This document shows, one piece after another, positions 1 through 4,279 of a DNA stretch of 7,842 nt. Source of the DNA: an uncultured Flavobacteriales bacterium (GTDB taxonomy: Bacteria > Bacteroidota > Bacteroidia > Flavobacteriales > Crocinitomicaceae); contig CAMLET010000141.1 of assembly GCA_946479125.1 (NCBI GenBank), positions 1-7,842 of the forward strand, given 5' to 3'. How positions within the stretch are numbered: the first letter of the stretch is position 1; every line of letters starts with the position of its first letter. A model generated the notes under the pieces. It was not told where the DNA came from, ran no database searches, and was given only the letters and a program-made list of their open reading frames with translations. The position numbers were made by a program, and so were the translations under genes.

Positions 1-135
1 GATTACGAAAGTCAGGCTAAGAAAACCGTATACTTTGTTCAATACGAATCTCAGGCCGATCTGAAAGTATATTTCGTTGAATACGAATCACAAGCGGGCT
101 GGAAGAATTCAAGCAAGAAACAATTGTTGTATTAA
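1..135 (+). CDS. C-terminal end of a small 13-residue-repeat protein (DUF6150-like), 5' end outside window
   Basis: The first base begins an open frame that runs 44 codons to TAA at 133-135; its start lies upstream of the window. The visible protein is three consecutive repeats, each beginning YESQA, with the codons for Tyr at bases 4, 43 and 82, so the period is exactly 39 bases or 13 residues. The first two units read YESQAKKTVYFVQ and YESQADLKVYFVE; the third decays into a Gly-Trp and Lys/Ser-rich tail ending QLLY. Alternating hydrophobic residues (VYFV) suggest each unit is a beta strand followed by a polar turn. From memory this resembles short bacterial proteins annotated as DUF6150, which have no established function; that name is recall, not a search result. 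No membrane segment is visible. The hairpin terminator at 138-175 follows the stop directly. Confidence 0.75.
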   Translation, partial: DYESQAKKTVYFVQYESQADLKVYFVEYESQAGWKNSSKKQLLY

Positions 136-137
136 AC

Positions 138-175
138 GCAAAAAGCACCTCGACTCCGCTCGGTGACCTTTTTGC
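138..175 (+). terminator. Hairpin terminator after the YESQA repeat gene
   Basis: Outer arms GCAAAAAG (138-145) and CTTTTTGC (168-175) are perfectly complementary. The interior adds CAC/GTG and CGA/TCG pairs around a CTCCGC loop. The element begins 2 bases after the stop at 135, and its 3' arm and flank are T-rich, as expected of an intrinsic terminator. The near-symmetrical A-rich 5' arm would also give a U-run on the - strand. The GC-rich core (CTCGACTCCGCTCGG) resembles a motif that I recall recurring in flavobacterial intergenic hairpins. Confidence 0.7.
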
Positions 176-203
176 CTTTTAACTTTTGATTTTTGACTTA
201 TTC

Positions 204-707
204 ATGGCTTTCCATTTAGAAACAGAACGACTTTATCTTAGGGAAATAACTCCCGCCGATGCACAATTCGCGTATGACTTAAATCTCGATGAAGAGGTAA
301 TTCGTTATACCGGAGATGATGCTTTCGAGAGCGTTGAAGAAGCCAAAGAATTCTTTGAAAAATATGACCATTACAGCAAATATGGTTTTGGAAGATGGGC
401 TGTTGTTCGTAAATCGGATGATGAAATTCTTGGCTGGTGCGGACTGAAATATTCAGAAGAAAAAGATGAATTTGACATCGGTTTCCGTTTTTTCAGAAAA
501 CACTGGAATTCTGGCTACGCAACAGAAAGCGCAATTGCTTGTCTGAACGTAGGCTTCGAAAAATTCAATATGAAAACCATTGTTGGGAGAGCTAGAAAAG
601 AGAATTTCGCTTCTATTCGTGTGCTTGAAAAACTAGGATTGACCCATTCCAAATCTTATGAAGAAGATGGCCAGAATTGGGAGGTTTACAGCATAAATCA
701 TGTTTAA
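204..707 (+). CDS. GNAT-family N-acetyltransferase (RimJ/RimL-like)
   Basis: This is a predicted cytoplasmic 167-residue enzyme that transfers an acetyl group from acetyl-CoA to an amine; the acceptor cannot be read from sequence. The start LETERLYLREITPADA (residues 5-20) is typical of the Acetyltransf_3 group. Strand beta4 and the acetyl-CoA pyrophosphate loop lie at about 91-110, with the signature RKHWNSGYATESA. The following helix and NFASIRVLEKLGL (134-146) match the conserved 'N..S..vlekLGf' segment. The length is normal for a single GNAT domain. I chose ATG at 204 because a TTG at 186 would only add MIFDLF before the usual family start. The next gene begins inside its last codons (ATG at 700, stop at 705-707), so the two are probably co-translated. 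The family call is firm; whether it acts on a ribosomal protein, an antibiotic or a metabolite is open. Confidence 0.92.
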   Translation: MAFHLETERLYLREITPADAQFAYDLNLDEEVIRYTGDDAFESVEEAKEFFEKYDHYSKYGFGRWAVVRKSDDEILGWCGLKYSEEKDEFDIGFRFFRKHWNSGYATESAIACLNVGFEKFNMKTIVGRARKENFASIRVLEKLGLTHSKSYEEDGQNWEVYSINHV

Positions 708-1371
708 AGTTCGTCCGGTTCTTGATTTAATGATTGATTTCTACGAGTATCCTCGAAATCAACAACGATTTGATCTCTACTTAAAAATGCTTCAGGGAAA
801 TTCCAAAAGTGATATGGAACTGCCGATTGGCGGTTACAATCCTATGGCAAAAGAACATCTTTCCGTAAAGTTGAATGAACTGAAACAAATCAATGCGGAA
901 GAACTTATTTCTAAAACACTTCGAAGCATTTCTTCAGAGAAAGAATACGAAATTGTGATCAATCTGGCAGACGATCTTCTAGGTGGTTGGACAAATCGAT
1001 TTACTACCGATTATCAAAGTAAATTTCAACTGAATCCGTTGATCGAACGTGGATTTTGCACCCCGTATTTTTGGTCAAGTGAAGATTATTCAGAAGAATT
1101 AATAATTGAAAGAAGTAAAGCTGCAGCTTATAGAACCATTTATTTTGAAAGCCATGGCAAGCCTGAAACACTCGAGCAACATGTTCTTCAGGAATCATGG
1201 GTCAGAGCGCAAATCGGAATCGAAGATTTAGTGAAGCCTGAATTTGAACCGCTATATCAACGCATCAAAGGTTCCACAGATTACTCTATAATCATTGCTT
1301 TTCTTTATGGCGATGAGGCTGCTGAAAGTTTGGGGTTCCGAAAACTGGGTCATTCTAAAAGAGCGTTGTAA
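700..1371 (+). CDS. Conserved-looking protein of unknown function, coupled to the acetyltransferase
   Basis: I do not recognise a named family for this 223-residue protein. It has no signal peptide or membrane segment and looks cytoplasmic. Motif-like stretches that may mark a real family are LPIGGYNPMAKEHL (41-54), INLADDLLGGWTNRFTTDYQ (87-106), rich in Asp, Gly, Trp and Thr, and RGFCTPYFWSSEDY (117-130), rich in aromatics. An AAAYRTIY segment (141-148) and a mixed C-terminal part follow. No nucleotide-binding, HTH or metal-binding signature is evident. The frame overlaps the acetyltransferase by 8 bases, which favours one operon and possibly a related job. A second Met at residue 11 (ATG at 730) would remove the overlap and is a possible alternative start, since the first ten residues are unremarkable. 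The coding call is strong because the frame is long and codon use matches its neighbours. Confidence 0.85.
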   Translation: MFKVRPVLDLMIDFYEYPRNQQRFDLYLKMLQGNSKSDMELPIGGYNPMAKEHLSVKLNELKQINAEELISKTLRSISSEKEYEIVINLADDLLGGWTNRFTTDYQSKFQLNPLIERGFCTPYFWSSEDYSEELIIERSKAAAYRTIYFESHGKPETLEQHVLQESWVRAQIGIEDLVKPEFEPLYQRIKGSTDYSIIIAFLYGDEAAESLGFRKLGHSKRAL

Positions 1372-1391
1372 GGGTGAATGATGATTCACCC
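1372..1391 (+). terminator. Short perfect hairpin abutting the stop codon, possible weak terminator
   Basis: GGGTGAAT (1372-1379) and ATTCACCC (1384-1391) form a perfect 8-bp stem with a GATG loop, starting on the base after the TAA at 1369-1371. The downstream flank is A/C-rich, not T-rich, so on the + strand this is not a classical intrinsic terminator. It may still protect the 3' end or pause polymerase before the next promoter. Confidence 0.4.
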
Positions 1392-1427
1392 CAACCCCTA
1401 AACTAAAATAAAAAATCTCAAAAACAT

Positions 1428-1457
1428 TTTGCGCAACCAAAAAGTTGCATATATTTG
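1428..1457 (+). promoter_or_regulatory. Bacteroidota-type promoter of the ArsR/SRPBCC operon
   Basis: TTTG at 1428-1431 is followed after 18 bases by TAtaTTTG at 1450-1457, a complete match to the primary Bacteroidota consensus (-33 TTTG, -7 TAnnTTTG). The repressor ATG lies 32 bases beyond the -7 element, so the leader would be short, roughly 25 bases. The promoter is embedded in a repeat array that looks like a repressor operator. Confidence 0.8.
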
Positions 1458-1473
1458 CAACCATATAGTTGCA
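1432..1473 (+). promoter_or_regulatory. Probable ArsR-family operator: four alternating half-sites at 12-base spacing
   Basis: Half-sites lie at 1432-1437 (cGCAAC, one mismatch), 1444-1449 (GTTGCA), 1456-1461 (TGCAAC) and 1468-1473 (GTTGCA). Each is separated by exactly 6 bases and each is the reverse complement of its neighbour. Any adjacent pair is therefore a dyad, and the array spans about four half-turns. It starts directly after the -33 box, overlaps the -7 box and ends 16 bases before the ArsR start codon. Bound protein would block polymerase, which fits autorepression. The pattern is directly visible; the identity of the binding protein is inferred from position. Confidence 0.75.
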
Positions 1474-1489
1474 TTAAATCAATTGAAAT

Positions 1490-1816
1490 ATGAAAAGAGA
1501 TGTTTTTCAAGCCATTGCAGATCCAACAAGAAGGTTAATTCTGACTTTACTGGCAACCCAGGCGATGACACCAAATGCCCTGGCCGAGCATTTTCACACA
1601 AGTCGACAAGCAGTTTCGAAACATATTCAGTTGCTTGATGAATGCCAACTTTTAACGATTACGAAACAAGGTAGGGAAATTCACTACCAGCTAAAAGTCG
1701 ACAAAATGAAAGAGATTGATCAATGGCTCCAACAGTTCAGAGCAATTTGGGAAGATCGTTTTAATCAGTTAGACGATGTATTAGAAACTTTAAAAAAGAA
1801 GAAAAATGAAAAATAG
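1490..1816 (+). CDS. ArsR-family winged-helix transcriptional repressor (no metal-site motif)
   Basis: This is a 108-residue DNA-binding protein with a single winged-helix domain at about residues 3-72. Family hallmarks are [15 protein letters not shown] (4-18), the helix-turn-helix with recognition helix [15 protein letters not shown] (38-52), and the wing [11 protein letters not shown] (58-68). The C-terminal helix, rich in Trp and Glu then Lys, probably supports dimerisation. The ELCVCD-type metal-binding motif of arsenic/cadmium sensors is absent; the only cysteine is C52. It belongs with the ArsR proteins encoded beside SRPBCC (AHSA1) genes, whose inducers are generally unknown. It likely represses its own operon through the half-site array at 1432-1473. 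Its last 11 bases overlap the next gene, so repressor and fusion protein should be made together. Start choice is clear: the ATG sits a short distance below a consensus promoter. Confidence 0.93.
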   Translation: MKRDVFQAIADPTRRLILTLLATQAMTPNALAEHFHTSRQAVSKHIQLLDECQLLTITKQGREIHYQLKVDKMKEIDQWLQQFRAIWEDRFNQLDDVLETLKKKKNEK

Positions 1817-2768
1817 TTTGTTAATGAATTTCAACGCGGATAAAGCGAACAACAAGATCTATGTAGAACGCGAATTTGCTGCATCGGTTGATTTGGTATG
1901 GGAATCATGGACGAATCCTGAGATCTTAGATCTTTGGTGGGCTCCACGTCCATGGAAAACGAATACCGTTACAATGAATTTTGTTCCTGGTGGAAGATGG
2001 CTTTTCTACATGAGTGGTCCAAGTGGTGAGAAACATTACAGTTTCGCGGATTACGAACAAATTGAAACGGAAGTAATGTATACAGGAACTGATGGTTTTT
2101 GTGATGCTGAAGGAAATATCAACTCGCAAATGCCGCAAACGAATTGGGAAGTCAAATTCAACGAGGCAAACGGAAACACGAAAGTAAATGTGACTTTGAG
2201 TTTCAAAACTTTGGAAGCATTAGAAGGAATTATCTCAATGGGCTTCAAAGAAGGATTCCTTTCGGCAATGGAGAATTTGGACGAATTTATCAGTGCACAA
2301 TTTCAGTTGCGAAAAGACAAAAAACCGAACAACGATCCAAGAGTTTCTACTTATGTAAACTTTCCTGGTAATACAGACATAGTAATGGAATTCTATCGTT
2401 CAGTATTCAAAACCGAGTTTGTAAACGGAATACAGCGATTCCGCGACATTCCTGCAACAACAGATGCTCCGCCTATTGCAGATGAGATAAAAGACATGGT
2501 TCTACATTGCGAATTACCACTATTAGGAAATCATGTTTTAATGGCGACAGATGCGCCTAAAGAAATGGGATTTGAGCTTAATTCGGGTAATAACATGCAT
2601 ATTAATCTTGAACCAAATTCAAGAGAAGAAGCTGACAGACTTTTCAATGAGCTTTCAGCAGGTGGAAACATTACAATGCCGCTTCAGGATATGTTCTTTG
2701 GTGCTTATTATGGTAGTTTTACGGATAAGTACGGAATCAATTGGATGGTGAACTACCAACCGAAGTAG
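1806..2768 (+). CDS. SRPBCC (AHSA1-like) / VOC (PhnB-like) two-domain fusion protein
   Basis: This is a 320-residue cytoplasmic protein made of two ligand-binding folds. Residues about 15-165 form an SRPBCC domain of the AHSA1 type, with [32 protein letters not shown], a GGRWLFYM strand, and the long C-terminal helix [18 protein letters not shown] polar linker (166-178, rich in Lys and Asn) leads to a VOC/glyoxalase-like domain at about 179-318 of the PhnB type. That domain contains [55 protein letters not shown] and [20 protein letters not shown]234 and H265 sit where such domains can hold ligands or a metal, but no activity can be assigned. These two domains are usually separate neighbouring genes, so the fusion suggests they act on one ligand. 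A second ATG at 1824 would avoid the 11-base overlap with the repressor and still keep the whole domain. Expression is expected to follow the ArsR operator. Confidence 0.9.
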   Translation: MKNSLLMNFNADKANNKIYVEREFAASVDLVWESWTNPEILDLWWAPRPWKTNTVTMNFVPGGRWLFYMSGPSGEKHYSFADYEQIETEVMYTGTDGFCDAEGNINSQMPQTNWEVKFNEANGNTKVNVTLSFKTLEALEGIISMGFKEGFLSAMENLDEFISAQFQLRKDKKPNNDPRVSTYVNFPGNTDIVMEFYRSVFKTEFVNGIQRFRDIPATTDAPPIADEIKDMVLHCELPLLGNHVLMATDAPKEMGFELNSGNNMHINLEPNSREEADRLFNELSAGGNITMPLQDMFFGAYYGSFTDKYGINWMVNYQPK

Positions 2769-2775
2769 GATTTCC

Positions 2776-2900
2776 GCGGACATTCAACTTTCCCATCCGC
2801 CTAGGGCAGACTCACCTAACAGCCTCGCTCTTTTGTATGGCATTTTTGTAATACAAGGCGAATGCGTCCGGTAGGCGCATTAAAAATCTGCGCATCTGTG
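2776..2900. other. GC-richer structured spacer between convergent genes
   Basis: This stretch has no credible gene but several inverted repeats. GCGGA (2776-2780) pairs with TCCGC (2796-2800). TTGTAT (2833-2838) pairs with ATACAA (2851-2856), extendable by two G-T pairs. AATGCG (2861-2866) pairs with CGCATT (2876-2881), with further inner pairs. GCGCAT recurs at 2875 and 2890. It is visibly GC-richer than its surroundings and ends in a CTGCGCATCTGTGGG segment that looks like dispersed intergenic sequence I recall from Bacteroidota genomes. It could be a remnant of a genome-wide repeat; one copy alone cannot show this. Confidence 0.4.
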
Positions 2901-2910
2901 GGAAAACAAA

Positions 2911-2936
2911 AAGGGTCCCGTATATACGGGACCCTT
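2911..2936. terminator. Perfect 26-base palindrome, bidirectional terminator
   Basis: Arms AAGGGTCCCGTA (2911-2922) and TACGGGACCCTT (2925-2936) are perfectly complementary around a TA centre. The left flank is A-rich (AAAACAAA) and the right flank is T-rich (CATTTTTAA), so a U-run follows the stem on either strand. It lies between the stop of the fusion protein at 2768 (+) and the stop of the secreted protein at 2959 (-), and can end both convergent transcripts. Confidence 0.88.
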
Positions 2937-2958
2937 CATTTTTAATATTTGTCAATGA

Positions 2959-3804
2959 TTACTTGAACAAAATCAATTTCTTAATTCCTGACTCATTTCC
3001 ACGTGTCAATTGAACCACAACCATTCCGCTTGCATTAGATGCATCAATAGAAGCAATTCCGTTGACAACAGACGCAGAACCTAAAATTTGTCCGTTTGTA
3101 TTGTAAACTACAACCTCTCCAGACTGAACTCCAGAAACAACAATTTGATTGTTTATTGTTGCTACTGACCAAAGATCTGAATCCAATTCATTCAAACTTG
3201 TATTATCCACATCGTTCAAAACAAATTGATCAATATAGAAATCCGTATCTGTTGAAATAGAATCCGTTCCAAATACTAAAGCAACCAGAACCAATCTGTC
3301 AGGATCAACACCGTCAAATGTAGGATCATAATCGATGACAAAGTTTTGTGCGGTGAAGTTCGCGATATTAGCTGTAAACTCTATTACTCCAGTTCCGATA
3401 GTATCAGAACCGTTAATCATCAAAGCCTGCACAACCGCACCAGCATCACCGGTAAGCGCAAGTTTCGCTTGAAAATCAATAGACTCGATACGCGTTGTAT
3501 ACGGAATTCCATCAGGAACCAAATCTGAATCGTTATCTGTTCCTAAACCAAAAATCGAAATAATTGGGGCTGTCGGGTCTAAGGCACTCAAGTTAATTGG
3601 GTTCAAACGGGCACAAGAGCCAGAAACTCCAGTTGCTTCGTTGGCAGTAGCATCCTCACCAGGAATAGCCATTTCAAATCCGTTCAACGGAGCAGTCCAA
3701 CCAGTTGCAGTTGTAGAATTCGACCAAGTGTCAAGGTTTAAGTTTTGTGCGTTTGCACCACTAACGATTAGGGCGCTAAGAACTAAAAGTCTCATTTTTT
3801 TCAT
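2959..3804 (-). CDS. Secreted protein with C-terminal T9SS type A sorting domain
   Basis: This is a 281-residue protein with a Sec signal peptide (MKKMRLLVLSALIVSGANA, cleavage expected after residue 19 before QN). A beta-rich region occupies about 20-195, starting NLNLDTWSNSTTATGW and ending with TDFYIDQFVLND. It has the look of the beta-sandwich, carbohydrate-related extracellular domains (PCMD-like) of Bacteroidota, but that match is tentative. Residues about 210-281 form a type A sorting domain: WSVATINNQIVVSG, VVVYNTNGQILGS, a VVNGIASIDAS strand, SGMVVVQLTRG, and the final basic IKKLILFK. Such tails direct export through the type IX system and are then cleaved for release or surface attachment. 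It is very poor in Cys (one, in GSCARL) and rich in Asp, Asn and Thr. It seems to be transcribed alone, with a spacer upstream and the bidirectional terminator downstream. An alternative start at Met4 would barely change the signal peptide. Confidence 0.85.
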   Translation of the reverse strand: MKKMRLLVLSALIVSGANAQNLNLDTWSNSTTATGWTAPLNGFEMAIPGEDATANEATGVSGSCARLNPINLSALDPTAPIISIFGLGTDNDSDLVPDGIPYTTRIESIDFQAKLALTGDAGAVVQALMINGSDTIGTGVIEFTANIANFTAQNFVIDYDPTFDGVDPDRLVLVALVFGTDSISTDTDFYIDQFVLNDVDNTSLNELDSDLWSVATINNQIVVSGVQSGEVVVYNTNGQILGSASVVNGIASIDASNASGMVVVQLTRGNESGIKKLILFK

Positions 3805-3829
3805 AGTGTTGTTTTTTCGATTAATGCAC

Positions 3830-3862
3830 CAAATTAGTGAAATTCTATTTTAATGAAACACC
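3830..3862 (-). promoter_or_regulatory. Weak candidate promoter for the T9SS-sorted protein
   Basis: On the - strand TAaTTTG (complement of 3830-3836) lies 25 bases before the ATG. It resembles the -7 box TAnnTTTG but is one base short between TA and TTTG. The region around 3855-3862, where a -33 box should be, offers only TGTTTC or TTGG. The position is right and the match is imperfect, so this is a suggestion only. Confidence 0.25.
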
Positions 3863-3870
3863 AATTAGTA

Positions 3871-3898
3871 CTATAAGTTATGCATGAATAATTTATAG
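3871..3898. repeat. AT-rich imperfect inverted repeat upstream of the T9SS protein gene
   Basis: CTATAA (3871-3876) pairs with TTATAG (3893-3898), and TTAT (3878-3881) with ATAA (3888-3891), around a GCATGA loop; one G/T position interrupts the arms. It sits 67 bases and more upstream of the ATG at 3804 and downstream of the phosphatase remnant. With no U-run after it on the - strand it is more likely a protein-binding dyad than an intrinsic terminator. Confidence 0.45.
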
Positions 3899-3936
3899 GT
3901 TAGATTCGATAAGAATAGACAAGTTGGAAAATGAAA

Positions 3937-4276
3937 TCAAATTTCTATCCCGAGAACGGTTACATCATCCAATTGTTCGAAGTCCGCTTTCCAATCCGTA
4001 TAGGCATTTCTGACAAAATCGATTCTGACTTCCAGGTCTGTTTCGACACTTTCAACCAATAATTCTTTAAACTTGCTTGATTTGAATTTCTTCCCTTTCG
4101 GTCCACCCAACTGATCAGCAAATCCATCTGAACTCAGTACGATCAAAGAAGTAGAAAAGCACAACGAAGGAAGTATGTCCAATGAGCATGAACAATACAA
4201 TTGAATCGAGCAATTTGTACAATCGATTCGAATTCAATTTCGCAATGATCTGTTCCTGTTGCGCAGTTCTAGCCAT
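3937..4276 (-). pseudogene. Remnant of a membrane-anchored SpoIIE/PP2C-type phosphatase, internally deleted and out of frame
   Basis: Two pieces in different frames meet near 4140-4150. Piece one starts at ATG 4276, three bases after the TonB receptor stop, and reads MARTAQQEQIIAKLNSNRLY, then a hydrophobic helix (residues 22-45, LLDSIVLF to VVLFYFFD), and stops at 4115 after 53 residues. It looks like the cytoplasmic start and first membrane segment of a larger protein. Piece two, about 3937-4146, reads LIVLSSDGFADQLGG, GPKGKKFKSSKFKELL and ends QLDDVTVLGIEI. This is the C-terminal end of a SpoIIE-family PP2C phosphatase, with the SDG and DDV acidic metal-site motifs but without the earlier catalytic half. 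Reading piece two from ATG 4200 gives 87 residues, but its first 17 (MYCSCSLDI...) are the shifted frame of piece one and not phosphatase-like. An internal deletion of one gene explains this best; fusion of two genes is possible. The product cannot be an active phosphatase. Confidence 0.8.
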
Positions 4277-4279
4277 GGT

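Noticed and set aside
186..203. TTG at 186 as the acetyltransferase start
   Set aside because: It adds only MIFDLF, lies within the T-rich tail of the upstream terminator, and homologues of this family normally begin just before LETERL, matching ATG 204.
1004..1464. Two overlapping - strand frames (1004-1198 and 1252-1464) opposite the unknown-function gene
   Set aside because: Both are short and lie mainly opposite a longer coding frame; the second also runs across the hairpin and promoter of the ArsR operon.
1490..1816. Metal-sensing role for the ArsR protein
   Set aside because: There is no ELCVCD-type cysteine motif or C-terminal His/Asp metal-site pattern, and only one cysteine is present; the SRPBCC partner points to an organic ligand instead.
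3937..4200. Intact 87-residue protein from ATG 4200
   Set aside because: Its first 17 residues are the shifted frame of the membrane-anchor piece, and it holds only the last part of the SpoIIE/PP2C domain. A remnant fits better than a small functional gene.
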